A DNA stretch of 37,654 nucleotides from JAUXFK01 sp034189035. GTDB lineage: Bacteria > Desulfobacterota > UBA8473. Of the stretch, positions 16,192-25,196 are shown one piece after another. The notes under the pieces are model-generated. The model was not told where the DNA came from and searched no databases. It saw nothing but the letters and a program-made list of their open reading frames with translations. Each line of letters begins with the position of its first letter. Position 1 is the first letter of the stretch. The position numbers were made by a program, and so were the translations under genes. The stretch covers positions 1 through 37,654 of the forward strand of contig JAXHVA010000044.1 in assembly GCA_034189035.1 (NCBI GenBank), read 5' to 3'.

Positions 16192-17190
16192 TCAATCCAT
16201 AGCCCATCTGATATATGTACTTCCCCATGTAAAACCAGCGCCGAAAGAGGCTATTATCAACTTGTCACCTTTTTTCAAACGCCCCTCTTCTACGGCATCA
16301 CAAAAGCATAAAGGGATAGTCCCGCATGTCGTATTGGCATACTTTTCTATATTAATGATCACCTTTTCAAGGTCGATTTGCATGCGTTTGGCACATGCCT
16401 CTATGATACGGATATTGGCTTGGTGGGGGATAAAAAGGTCTAGATCATCGCTCTTGATGTTATTACGCTCCATCATTGAAACCGCCATATCCGCCATATT
16501 TTTCACGGCATACTTAAAGACCATTCTGCCATCTTGATAGACAAAGTGCTCCTTGTTTTTAACTGTTTCAAGTGTTGCCGGCCTTTTACTCCCACCAGCC
16601 TTTACAACCAGATAAGGACCCCCAACTCCATCTACTTGATTTGCAAAGTCAATGATTCCCAAATCGGAATCTTCGGATGGTTCCAAAAGCACGGCGCCTG
16701 CGCCATCTCCGAAAAGTACATAGGTACTCCTGTCCTCAGGGGTGAGGTACATTGAATTGACATCGCTGCCTACAATCAACACTTTCTTGTAGCGGCCTGA
16801 CTCTATGAACTGGGCACCTGTTGTCAGGGCATAGAGAAAACCGGAACAACCTGCAGACAGATCGTAACCCCAAGCATTATCTGCCCCTATAATATTCTGG
16901 ACTGCACATGCTGTTGATGGGAATGCAGTATCAGCCGATATTGTCCCTATGATTATTGTATCGACCTCTAAGGGAGATACCCCTGCCCTGTTCAGGCAAG
17001 CCAATGCAGCTCTGCTGGCCATATAGGAGTTACCCAGACCAGGATCTAAGAAGTGCCTCGAACGGATACCTGTTCTTTGGACGATCCATTCATCGGAAGT
17101 ATCTAAAATACCCTCTAAGTCTTTGTTGGTTAAGATGCGTTGAGGAAGGAATTTCCCCACGCTTGTTATGGCTGCTCTTGTGAATTTCAT
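16192..17190 (-). CDS. fabH: 3-oxoacyl-ACP synthase III (KAS III)
   Basis: This enzyme condenses acetyl-CoA, or another acyl-CoA, with malonyl-ACP to start fatty-acid synthesis in the cytoplasm. The 332-residue protein has the full catalytic triad: Cys115 (SAGCSGFLYA), His256 (FIPHQANIRI) and Asn286 (YANTTCGTIPL). It also has the amino-terminal DEWIVQRTGI and the closing GFTWGSTYIRW. ATG 17190 follows GGGAGC. The usual fab neighbours (plsX, fabD, acpP) are absent. It heads a leftward gene string with the NfeD-like and protease genes. A related role in branched or specialised acyl products cannot be excluded. Confidence 0.93.
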   Translation of the reverse strand: MKFTRAAITSVGKFLPQRILTNKDLEGILDTSDEWIVQRTGIRSRHFLDPGLGNSYMASRAALACLNRAGVSPLEVDTIIIGTISADTAFPSTACAVQNIIGADNAWGYDLSAGCSGFLYALTTGAQFIESGRYKKVLIVGSDVNSMYLTPEDRSTYVLFGDGAGAVLLEPSEDSDLGIIDFANQVDGVGGPYLVVKAGGSKRPATLETVKNKEHFVYQDGRMVFKYAVKNMADMAVSMMERNNIKSDDLDLFIPHQANIRIIEACAKRMQIDLEKVIINIEKYANTTCGTIPLCFCDAVEEGRLKKGDKLIIASFGAGFTWGSTYIRWAMD

Positions 17191-17895
17191 TCATTGCTCC
17201 CAATTTTATATCAACTTAGTTTGTTTTATCATCGAATCAATCGGTTCTTTTAACAATCCCTTGTTATATGTTTTTAGAAGCCTATATAGTGTCCATTAAA
17301 AAATGAGCAACCCTATGCTTCAAAGATATGCGTGTAGGATACGATTCACATTCCGATGATACGAATAGCTCATACCTATAAAGCAGGAAAATAGTCAATA
17401 GTTGCCACGTCCTTTTCCTGAAAAGTTAATTATTAATATCCCTATCGTAACTTTTAAAAACATAACTGAAGAATAGCTATGTGTCAATCAAAGAATGACA
17501 GGAATTTACCGAACGCCTTCCTTATTAAAATATCTTACTATAGGGTAGATAACCCCTCATCTTCTTTTTTTTCCTTCTTTTGTAAATTCAACTCCCTGTC
17601 TGTAACTTTAACATAGCCTTTGGTAACCTCCAGAAATATGGATCCTTTCTTCTAGTTTGTCCGGGTGAGAAAAGATTCCTTTTGAACAGGTTTTACGGGA
17701 AAGTCCCGGTGTGTTACTGTTGGTCTAGGCGTTATGTGAATAAAGCAAAAATACCTTCAAATGACCTGACTCATACAGTAAAGGAGAAGATGAAAAATAT
17801 TGTAATATATAATGAAATATGATAAAGATCAACGAAATAGTGAAGTTTTGAGAATCCGGATAGAGATGTATTAAATAAATGATTGAAGGAATGTT
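17191..17895. other. 705-bp intergenic region between fabH and the sensor kinase
   Basis: The genes on either side diverge, so promoters for both should lie here, but I find no strong one. The best minus-strand candidate for fabH is TTGACT (17398-17393) with TATGAG 18 bases on. An IS-end-like 20-mer lies at 17290-17309. AAAAGTTA (17421-17428) pairs with TAACTTTT (17448-17455). CGGGA/TCCCG (17696-17708) forms a small hairpin. The frame 17586-17822 (plus) is open for 78 codons without an ATG before its far end, and a short minus-strand frame overlaps it. Either could be a decayed gene. I recognise no riboswitch or RNA gene. Confidence 0.4.
17290..17309. repeat. second copy of the TGTCCAT...AATGAGCA motif
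   Basis: This 20-base sequence matches 17 of 20 positions with 6435-6454, the left end of the possible element between gspF and gspG. I find no matching inverse end nearby, so this may be a solo or decayed end. Confidence 0.35.
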
Positions 17896-20118
17896 GTGAT
17901 AGCCACTGCAGAGCAAAAAAGGAATAGATACCCATTTATGGGCTTTGTAAATAATATGTCGGTGAGTAAAAAACTCTTTGTTCTGAATATCTTGGCTATT
18001 GTTTCTATTACAATACTTTTAACAGTGAGTTTTGTTGGTCTGGAGGCTGTTTCATGCTTTAGGGCGTATGTGGGAGGGGAAGGAATCTATTCCAAATACC
18101 AAAAGGATGCAGTCTTCCAATTGTTCAAATATGCATATTCCTATAATGAAGATCACTATAAAGATTTTTTAAGATCAAACAAGATTCCATTAGCCGCTCG
18201 AGATGCACGCATTGAGCTCGAAAAACCCAATTTTAATAAGAAGATAGCTTATCAGTCGCTTATCAAAGCAACCATCCATCCAGAAGATGTACAAGCTATA
18301 ATATTTGCTTTTCGGTTGTCTCAATACATTAATATCGGCCATATAAATACGGTAATATCGATGTGGTCTAAGGCTGATATGCATGCAATGGGGTTAGAAA
18401 GATTGGGATACGATTTGCATAAGCTAATTTCCACTGGACAGATCAACGCAGATAAATTACAGGATATACTTATAAACATAGAGACATTGAATAACAAACT
18501 TACGGTTTTAGAAAATGATTTTTCTAGTGCACTGGGAGATGGTACACGTCAAATAAAAAGCGTGTTATTGAATGTCACCTTTTTAACATTTGCTCTCTTT
18601 CTCTTAATAGACATGGCTATACTGTTTATCATTGGGAAGGACATTAAGGGCAAAGTTTCATTATTGAAACAGGGCTCTGAAAGGATTGCACAAGGAGATT
18701 ACAGAGTCAGGGTGAACATTGAAAGTAAAGATGAATTGGGTGAGCTTGCCAGAACCTTTAATAGGATGGCAGGTGATGTCTTGAATAAGAACGAACTGCT
18801 CAAGCTTGAAATAAATGAGCGTAAACAGGCCGAAGAGGAGTTACAAAAAGCTCATGATGGCCTTGAACAAAGAGTAAAGGAACGCACTTCTGAGTTGGTT
18901 AATGTTAATACGCGCCTGATTCAAGAAGTAGAAGAACGCAAGCAAGCAGAGGAAGCAATGCAAAAAAGTAAGACAATGCTTCAGTCAGTCTTTGATGGAA
19001 TTTCCGAACCGTTGCTTCTATTGGATGAGAAATTAGTATTGAAGATGTTCAATAAGGCTGCTTCTGAATACTATCAAGTTGAAATTAAGGATAATACACA
19101 GAAGCTATGTTATGAAGAACTGATGGGACGCTCAAGCCCATGTCCAGGATGTAACATCCCTTCAGCGATTTTAAACTCTCAGCATGTATCTTTCGAAAGA
19201 AAGGGGCTGATGGACTCGAACAGAAGGGAACAGATTTTTGTGTACCCTGTATTGGGGAATGATGAGAAGGCAAATTCTGCTATTGTTCGAATCAGCGATA
19301 TTACAGAAGCGAAACGGATGCAAATGCAGCTTTTGCAAAGTGAAAAATTGGCATCTCTTGGTTTTTTAATATCAGGAATTGCACATGAGATCGTCAATCC
19401 AAATAACTTTATCTCATTCAATGTCCCTATTATGAGGAGTTACTTGCAAGAGTTGATACCAATTATTGATGAATACGCCAAGTCCCATCCGGACTTTGAA
19501 CTGTTTGGCATGGGTTACCCTGAGTTTAGTAAAGACATCTTTAAACTCCTAGACAATATAGAGCACGGTGCTAAAAGGATAAACAATACTGTTTCGGACC
19601 TGCGGGAGTTTTCGAGGAAAAAGGACCGAATAGGCCTCGATTGGATTGATATTGAACAGGTGATTGACAAGGGCGTCACACTTTCCCGGAGCAAGATCAG
19701 AAGAATGGTTAAGTCCCTGGAAATAAATATTCCACGTGATATGCCTCTAATATATACTGACCCTGAAATCCTGGAGCAAGTATTGATTAACCTTTTAATC
19801 AATGCTGCCCAGGCTGCGGATAAAGCGGATTCATGGATAAAGTTGAACGTGTCACTGGGCACTGTCTGGCAAGATCATTTGGTAATAAAGGTGAGTGATA
19901 ATGGTGCTGGTATGGATGAAGAAACCAGACAAAAGATATTTGATCCCTTCTTTACAACAAAACCATCAAGTGAAGGAACAGGTATGGGGCTGTACCTATG
20001 CCACAACTTAGTTGAGCTGCTAGGGGGGCGTATTGAGGTGGAAAGTGAGTTGAGTGTTGGGAGTACATTTAATGTGATATTGCCCGATAAAGACAGAAGA
20101 CAGATAAAAAGGTTATAG
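17896..20118 (+). CDS. membrane sensor histidine kinase (HAMP-PAS-HisKA-HATPase)
   Basis: This 740-residue kinase probably passes phosphate to the regulator encoded next. A transmembrane helix (about 27-49), a helical extracytoplasmic sensor (about 50-220, unknown ligand) and a second helix (about 226-248) come first. A HAMP domain (about 250-303), a long coiled coil (about 305-360) and a PAS domain (about 362-480) follow. The PAS carries Cys-Pro-Gly-Cys (SSPCPGCN), a pattern possibly suited to redox or metal sensing. The kinase core has His497 (SGIAHEIVNPNN), the N box (NLLINAAQA, Asn636), DNGAGMD (Asp668), FDPFFTTK and GTGMGL. The start is GTG 17896 after GAAGGAA; ATG 17938 is an alternative. 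The regulator begins 90 bases downstream. Confidence 0.92.
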   Translation: MIATAEQKRNRYPFMGFVNNMSVSKKLFVLNILAIVSITILLTVSFVGLEAVSCFRAYVGGEGIYSKYQKDAVFQLFKYAYSYNEDHYKDFLRSNKIPLAARDARIELEKPNFNKKIAYQSLIKATIHPEDVQAIIFAFRLSQYINIGHINTVISMWSKADMHAMGLERLGYDLHKLISTGQINADKLQDILINIETLNNKLTVLENDFSSALGDGTRQIKSVLLNVTFLTFALFLLIDMAILFIIGKDIKGKVSLLKQGSERIAQGDYRVRVNIESKDELGELARTFNRMAGDVLNKNELLKLEINERKQAEEELQKAHDGLEQRVKERTSELVNVNTRLIQEVEERKQAEEAMQKSKTMLQSVFDGISEPLLLLDEKLVLKMFNKAASEYYQVEIKDNTQKLCYEELMGRSSPCPGCNIPSAILNSQHVSFERKGLMDSNRREQIFVYPVLGNDEKANSAIVRISDITEAKRMQMQLLQSEKLASLGFLISGIAHEIVNPNNFISFNVPIMRSYLQELIPIIDEYAKSHPDFELFGMGYPEFSKDIFKLLDNIEHGAKRINNTVSDLREFSRKKDRIGLDWIDIEQVIDKGVTLSRSKIRRMVKSLEINIPRDMPLIYTDPEILEQVLINLLINAAQAADKADSWIKLNVSLGTVWQDHLVIKVSDNGAGMDEETRQKIFDPFFTTKPSSEGTGMGLYLCHNLVELLGGRIEVESELSVGSTFNVILPDKDRRQIKRL

Positions 20119-20208
20119 GGATTGTTTTTGGCAGCTACCTTTACATTAGCCACGAAGCAAATCGATTAAAACAGTTTGATTGATATTGTTTAAACATAGG
20201 GAAATAAG

Positions 20209-21579
20209 ATGAATTACAGTATACTTGTGATTGATGATGAGCAGGATTTCCTTGATAGTGTCAAGAGGGGTTTGATCATGTCCGGCTTCAGGAATATACA
20301 ATTGGAGAATGACCCTATGAATGTGGTTGCTTTTTTTGAAAAAGGAGGTACTTTTGATATTGCCTTGATAGATATAAATATGCCCTCAATGGACGGTATT
20401 GAGCTGCTGGAATTTATAAAAAAAACGAGTCCGGATACTGAATGTTTGATGATAACAGGAGTAAATGAGGCTAATATAGCGGTCAAGTGTGTTAAGAGAG
20501 GAGCCTATGATTATCTGGTAAAGCCTGTCTCAAAAGATGATCTGGTTTTGGCTTTGGGACGTGCCCTAGAGAGAAAGCGTCTCTTTGATATATTGGACAT
20601 TGAAAAAAAAGGCTCTGTTCCGGATTTGCTAAACCAAGATGCATTCGCACCTATCGTAACTGTATCTGCCGACGTATATCGAATATTGAAGGAAGCAGAG
20701 CTGCATGCCGCAAGTGATATGCCAATATTGATCACAGGAGAAAGCGGTACAGGTAAGGAACTTTTGGCTCGTGCCATTCATCTGACCAGTCCAAGGGCAA
20801 AGTCTCATTTTATGCCTATAAACATGATGTCGATAGCCGGTAATCTTTTCGACGCTGAGTTTTTTGGTCATACTAGAGGTGCATTTACTGGAGCGCAAAA
20901 CGATCGCTCAGGTTATCTGGAAGAAGCGAATAAGGGGACATTGTTTTTAGATGAGATAGGCAATCTCCCCCTTGAGCTTCAGGGTAAACTGCTTCGAGTG
21001 TTACAGGATGGAGAATATATCAAACTAGGAACAAACAAACCCCGAAAGGTTGATGTTCGTTTTATTGCAGCTACGAATGCAGATCTCGATCAATTGATGA
21101 ATAAAGGGCTCTTTCGTAAAGATATGTACTATCGTTTAAGGGGGGCATGGCTTCACCTCCCCCCTCTTAGAGAGAGGCAAGGGGATATACCCGTACTAAT
21201 AAGCACAATATTAGAAGAATACTGTGATAATACAAGAAATATAACTATCGAAGAAGAGGTTATGTCTGTACTTTTGAGCTATAACTATCCAGGAAATATA
21301 AGAGAACTCAGATCGATTATCCAGTCCACTATTAACCTTTCTCAAGGCAGGCCAATCTCCCTTAAATACCTTCCCAGTCAATTAAAAAGTCGAAGTACCA
21401 TACAACGAAGCGAATCGCATGCGAATTCAGAATCGATTATTCCCCTTGCCGAAGTTGTAAAGACCCATATCCTTAAGGTTTATGAAAAGACAGCAAGAAA
21501 CAAATCACAGACAGCTCAGCTTCTTAAGATAGGATTGAATACCCTTAGGAGAAAACTCAAAAAATACGGTGAAGTTTAA
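20209..21579 (+). CDS. sigma54-dependent response regulator (NtrC family)
   Basis: This cytoplasmic transcription activator probably forms a two-component pair with the kinase just upstream. The receiver domain (about 1-120) has phosphoacceptor Asp55 (ALIDINMPSMDG) and the conserved Lys in YDYLVKPVS. The AAA+ domain (about 150-380) has Walker A GESGTGKE (177-184), the sigma54-contact loop GAFTGA (224-229), Walker B GTLFLDEIGN and an arginine-rich PPLRERQGDIPVL segment. A Fis-type helix-turn-helix ends the protein (NKSQTAQLLKIGLNTLRRKLKKYG). The length of 456 residues is standard. Its targets are unknown. A candidate sigma54 promoter lies at the far right of the window, but no link is shown. 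Confidence 0.95.
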   Translation: MNYSILVIDDEQDFLDSVKRGLIMSGFRNIQLENDPMNVVAFFEKGGTFDIALIDINMPSMDGIELLEFIKKTSPDTECLMITGVNEANIAVKCVKRGAYDYLVKPVSKDDLVLALGRALERKRLFDILDIEKKGSVPDLLNQDAFAPIVTVSADVYRILKEAELHAASDMPILITGESGTGKELLARAIHLTSPRAKSHFMPINMMSIAGNLFDAEFFGHTRGAFTGAQNDRSGYLEEANKGTLFLDEIGNLPLELQGKLLRVLQDGEYIKLGTNKPRKVDVRFIAATNADLDQLMNKGLFRKDMYYRLRGAWLHLPPLRERQGDIPVLISTILEEYCDNTRNITIEEEVMSVLLSYNYPGNIRELRSIIQSTINLSQGRPISLKYLPSQLKSRSTIQRSESHANSESIIPLAEVVKTHILKVYEKTARNKSQTAQLLKIGLNTLRRKLKKYGEV

Positions 21580-21650
21580 AAACTTTTTGACAAAACGAAA
21601 ACGGATTTGAGCAATAGCCTATTTATAGCGTAAATAAATATTCATTTTCT

Positions 21651-21679
21651 TTGACAAGCCACTAAGTAGATGTTATCCT
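21651..21679 (+). promoter_or_regulatory. sigma70-type promoter for coaBC
   Basis: A perfect TTGACA (21651-21656) is followed after 17 bases by TATCCT (21674-21679, four of six consensus positions). Transcription would start near 21686, giving a leader of about 115 bases before coaBC. The leader contains a CCAAC/GTTGG hairpin (21691-21704) and a run of seven G. Confidence 0.5.
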
Positions 21680-21704
21680 TCAAGGTAAAGCCAACTATTG
21701 TTGG

Positions 21705-21815
21705 GTGTTAAGAAGCGGAAAAAGGGGGGGCTCTAAAATTTTCTTTACATGGCATGGTCTGGAATCGGGTATCGCTTTTAAGAAACTTGAAGGAGATTCT
21801 CATGTTAAAAAATAA
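21705..21815 (+). CDS. possible 36-residue leader peptide overlapping coaBC start
   Basis: From GTG 21705 a frame of 36 codons runs through the leader of coaBC and ends 14 bases inside it, overlapping the coaBC start in another frame. The peptide is basic and polar and ends GIAFKKLEGDSHVKK. It passes through the G7 tract, so slippage there would change the frame. No ribosome-binding site precedes the GTG, and a frame of this length can arise by chance. Confidence 0.2.
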   Translation: MLRSGKRGGSKIFFTWHGLESGIAFKKLEGDSHVKK

Positions 21816-23079
21816 AAAAATTGTCATTGGTGTTTCAGGTGGAATCGCTGCATATAAATCAGCAGAACTGGTAAGAAAACTCGTCAATATGAGCGTTGAG
21901 GTCAAGGTAATTATGACTAGAAGCGCACAAGAGTTTATAACCCCTTTGACCTTTCAGACACTTTCAGGTAATAAAGTAAACACAGGGATGTTTTCCCTCT
22001 TTGAAGATGCGAGTATTGAACATATAGCCTTAGCAAATTGGGCGGATATTTTTGTCGTTGCCCCTGCAACTGCAAATATTATTGGAAAGATATCAAATGG
22101 TATAGCAGATGATTCTCTCTCAACAACCATAATGGCAACAAAGGTTCCTATTTTAATTGCCCCGGCGATGAATACCAATATGTATGAAAACCGGATAGTA
22201 CAAGAAAATATTAAGGATTTGAAATCTATGGGGTACCATCTTATAGGACCCGATTCCGGAGACCTTGCTTGTGGAACACAAGGGCCTGGCAGATTGGCCG
22301 ATATTGAATATGTTATTGAAGAGATTGACTCCATTCTAACCAAAAAAGACCTCCTAGGAGAAAATGTCTTAGTAACTGCTGGGCCAACCTTAGAGCCTGC
22401 CGACCCAATAAGATTTATCACCAATCGCTCCACAGGAAAGATGGGTTATGCTGTTGCCAAAGTGGCTAATAAAAGGGGCGCAAAAGTCACTTTAGTAAGC
22501 GGTCCATCCATATTGCCTGTACCTTCAAATATAAAATTCATTTCGGTAGAGACTGCGCAGGAGATGGAGGAAGCTGTTTTCGATAATTTTGAGGAGTCAA
22601 CCATCGTAATAAAAACGGCAGCAGTAAGTGACTATAAATTTAAGAATATTCATTCAAAAAAGCTAAAAAGGAACAAATCAGAGCTTATTTTCGAGATGGA
22701 AGAAACGACTGACATACTATCAGAGCTGGGGAAAAAAAAAGGAGAAAAGATAATCGTAGGTTTCGCTGCCGAAACGGAAGAATTAATATCAAATGCAAAA
22801 GAGAAGTTAACAAAGAAAAATCTGGACTTGATTATAGCCAATGATGTAAGTATAGAAGGCGCGGGTTTTAAATACGATACCAATATAGTCAAGATACTGG
22901 ATAGCCAAGGAAGGATAAAAGGATTGCCTTTGATGAGTAAAACCGAAGTGGCGCAAAAAATATTTGATAGAGTAAGAAGGATCAAAGACCAAAAAAAGAG
23001 ACTTAAAACCACTGCTACAATTCAGGATAGTGGTCTTGAGAAAACCTCCTTTAACGACCTCTTTTCTCATGAGGGCTAA
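21802..23079 (+). CDS. coaBC: bifunctional phosphopantothenoylcysteine decarboxylase/synthetase CoaBC
   Basis: This enzyme carries out two steps of coenzyme A synthesis: joining cysteine to 4'-phosphopantothenate (CoaB) and decarboxylating the product (CoaC, FMN-dependent). ATG 21802 lies six bases after AAGGAG, and ATG 21754 upstream has no site; the product has 425 residues. The CoaC half has GVSGGIAAYKSAELVRKL, active-site His in SIEHIALANWAD, the FMN loop PAMNTNMYEN and the cysteine motif SGDLACGTQGPGRL. The CoaB half starts with VTAGPTLEPADPIRFITNRSTGKMGYA and includes VIKTAAVSDY and GFAAETE. The motif set is complete. It is followed at close spacing by the uracil-DNA glycosylase gene, likely one operon. 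Confidence 0.97.
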   Translation: MLKNKKIVIGVSGGIAAYKSAELVRKLVNMSVEVKVIMTRSAQEFITPLTFQTLSGNKVNTGMFSLFEDASIEHIALANWADIFVVAPATANIIGKISNGIADDSLSTTIMATKVPILIAPAMNTNMYENRIVQENIKDLKSMGYHLIGPDSGDLACGTQGPGRLADIEYVIEEIDSILTKKDLLGENVLVTAGPTLEPADPIRFITNRSTGKMGYAVAKVANKRGAKVTLVSGPSILPVPSNIKFISVETAQEMEEAVFDNFEESTIVIKTAAVSDYKFKNIHSKKLKRNKSELIFEMEETTDILSELGKKKGEKIIVGFAAETEELISNAKEKLTKKNLDLIIANDVSIEGAGFKYDTNIVKILDSQGRIKGLPLMSKTEVAQKIFDRVRRIKDQKKRLKTTATIQDSGLEKTSFNDLFSHEG

Positions 23080-23085
23080 CTTTTG

Positions 23086-23859
23086 ATGCAGAATAAAGAG
23101 ACCCTAGTACAAGATTTTAGAGAAGTATTAACAGACTTAAAAGAATTTCTATATTACCAAAAGGATATAGGTAATAAAGGATTTTATTTGTCCTCTTTCA
23201 AAAGAGATAATGCGAACTTGTATGAAACAATAAAGAAGGATGGCCCAGATACCTCGATTTGCGAAGAGAGAGGAAAGACCCTACAAGCAATCAGAAAAAA
23301 ATTAACTGATTGTAAACGATGTAAACTCCATTTTAAAAGAAGAAATATAGTCATAGGAGAGGGGAACGAGAAGGCGAAACTATTCTTTGTTGGAGAGGCA
23401 CCTGGTCGAGATGAAGACATAAAAGGGAAACCCTTTGTCGGCAAGGCCGGACAGTTACTTACAAGGATTATCAACGCGATAGACCTCTCTCGAGAAGATG
23501 TTTTTATATCGAATATCATTAAATGTCGCCCTCCAGGAAACCGAAACCCCGAACCGGACGAAATCGCAGCATGCAAACCATTTTTGATCAAGCAGATTCA
23601 GGTTATTAAACCCCATATTATCTGTGCCTTGGGAACATTCGCAGCACAAACCCTTCTTGGGACAGATGAAAAAATCTCTGAACTTCGAGGGAGGTTTCAT
23701 CACTATAACGGGATAAAACTCATCCCCACGTATCACCCTGCTTTCTTGTTAAGAAACAAAGACTTCAAAAGACATGTCTGGAAAGATATGCAGATGGTCC
23801 AAAAGGAGTACGCATTATTAACCTCTCATTCGAATACTAAGTATACCGATGACCTTTAA
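23086..23859 (+). CDS. family 4 uracil-DNA glycosylase (iron-sulfur type)
   Basis: This enzyme removes uracil from DNA to start base-excision repair. The 257-residue protein has four cysteines in the 4Fe-4S arrangement of family 4: Cys76-x2-Cys79, then Cys147 and Cys163 (CRPPGNRNPEPDEIAAC). The catalytic motif is GEAPGRDED. PFVGKAGQLL and the second motif TYHPAFLLR also fit the family, which is common in thermophiles and many anaerobes. About 60 amino-terminal residues are extra to the core. I chose ATG 23086 over the adjacent TTG 23083, with GAGGG upstream. The 3' end overlaps the NfeD gene by 11 bases. Confidence 0.93.
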   Translation: MQNKETLVQDFREVLTDLKEFLYYQKDIGNKGFYLSSFKRDNANLYETIKKDGPDTSICEERGKTLQAIRKKLTDCKRCKLHFKRRNIVIGEGNEKAKLFFVGEAPGRDEDIKGKPFVGKAGQLLTRIINAIDLSREDVFISNIIKCRPPGNRNPEPDEIAACKPFLIKQIQVIKPHIICALGTFAAQTLLGTDEKISELRGRFHHYNGIKLIPTYHPAFLLRNKDFKRHVWKDMQMVQKEYALLTSHSNTKYTDDL

Positions 23860-25153
23860 AAACCATCTTGTAATTGTTTTTTTTGTTTTTACAGCTATTA
23901 CTGGTATAATATCCCTTAGGGATGCTATCCCTACAAAAAGACTACATGTAAACGTTGCGAGGGTAAATAGCATAATAAACCCGGTAGTTTCTGAATTCAT
24001 CATCGAAAGTATAGACAGGTCATTACTAGAAAAGGCTGAGTGCTTAATCATACAACTCGATACCCCAGGCGGTCTCGACCTTTCAATGCGTGACATTGTT
24101 AAGGCGATATTAAATTCAGATATCCCCATCATTGTCTATGTTGCTCCTAGTGGTGCAAGAGCAGCTTCTGCTGGGGTAATGATTACACTTGCAAGTAATA
24201 TCGCAGTCATGGCCCCGGGTACAAACATCGGAGCAGCTCACCCTGTTGCTCTAGGTGGGAAGAATATCGATGAAGAGATGGAAAAAAAGGTTGTAAACGA
24301 CGCAGTTGCATACATCAAAAGTATCGCAAACAAACGGGGAAGAAATGCCAAATGGGCAGAAAAGGCTGTAAAAAAGAGTGTGTCAATCACAGAAAAAGAG
24401 GCCTTGAACTTAAAGGTAATTGACCTTATCGCTCCAGATATAGAAACCCTTTTAGAGCAGATCGATCAAAGAGAGGTTACAACTTCAGGCGGCACTTTTA
24501 CATTGCATACAAAGGGAGTGCAACCTGTTTACATTAATATGGGATTCCGTCACAACATACTCAATGTGTTAAGCAATCCCAATATTGCCTATATTCTAAT
24601 GATGTTGGGACTTTTGGGGCTGTATTTCGAGATGGCACATCCTGGGGTAATCTTTCCTGGTGTAATCGGAGGCATATGTCTTATCCTTTCGTTCTTTGCT
24701 TTTCAGACCCTGCCAATAAACTATGCTGGGATCCTTTTAATACTCCTTGCAATAATCCTGTTTATTGCAGAGGTCAAAGTAACAAGTTTTGGGCTTCTCA
24801 CTATAGGAGGAATCATCTCTATGTTTTTGGGTTCTATAATGTTGTTTGAATCTCCTATTCCGTATTTACGTGTGTCATGGTCCGTGCTTATCCCTGTAGT
24901 TTTGGCCACTTCAGCTCTATTCATCCTTTCAGCAGCTCTTGCCCTTAAGGCGTACCTTGCCAAACCATCGACCGGCATGGAAGGGTTGATTGGAGAGATA
25001 GGGATTGCCAAAACAGAGATATCGAATAATGGAAAGGTCTTTATACATGGTGAATATTGGAATGCTTATAGTAATAATGTCGTCCCACAAGGAGAAAGGG
25101 TTAGGGTGGTTGGGATAGAAAAGCTACGACTGAATGTTGAAAAACTGGAATAA
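23849..25153 (+). CDS. long NfeD: membrane-bound ClpP-class serine protease
   Basis: This 434-residue protein has three parts. A signal peptide (about 1-22) leads into a ClpP/SppA-like periplasmic protease domain (about 33-215), with LDTPGGLDLSMRDIV and nucleophile Ser107 in ARAASAG. The general base is probably Lys147 (EKKVVND), by comparison with archaeal PH1510. Four to five transmembrane helices follow (about 240-370). A carboxy-terminal OB-fold ends the protein (GLIGEIGIAKTEISNNGKVFIHGEYWNA). Long NfeDs are thought to cleave or regulate membrane SPFH proteins, and a slipin gene follows 43 bases later, the usual pairing. The start lies inside the glycosylase gene. Confidence 0.93.
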   Translation: MTFKNHLVIVFFVFTAITGIISLRDAIPTKRLHVNVARVNSIINPVVSEFIIESIDRSLLEKAECLIIQLDTPGGLDLSMRDIVKAILNSDIPIIVYVAPSGARAASAGVMITLASNIAVMAPGTNIGAAHPVALGGKNIDEEMEKKVVNDAVAYIKSIANKRGRNAKWAEKAVKKSVSITEKEALNLKVIDLIAPDIETLLEQIDQREVTTSGGTFTLHTKGVQPVYINMGFRHNILNVLSNPNIAYILMMLGLLGLYFEMAHPGVIFPGVIGGICLILSFFAFQTLPINYAGILLILLAIILFIAEVKVTSFGLLTIGGIISMFLGSIMLFESPIPYLRVSWSVLIPVVLATSALFILSAALALKAYLAKPSTGMEGLIGEIGIAKTEISNNGKVFIHGEYWNAYSNNVVPQGERVRVVGIEKLRLNVEKLE

Positions 25154-25196
25154 TCCGTTTTTCTGTTCCTTAACGTATTTAAAAAAGGAGGTTGAT

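Noticed and set aside
17641..17760. Possible riboswitch or group II intron end near the CGGGA/TCCCG hairpin
   Set aside because: I could not match conserved cores of cobalamin, cyclic-di-GMP or intron domain V structures.
17880..17895. Sigma70 promoter TTGAGA-N17-TTAAAT directly before the kinase gene
   Set aside because: The implied transcript start would fall on the ribosome-binding site, leaving almost no leader.
21954..22433. 159-codon minus-strand frame within coaBC
   Set aside because: It is antisense to conserved CoaBC motifs and has shadow composition.
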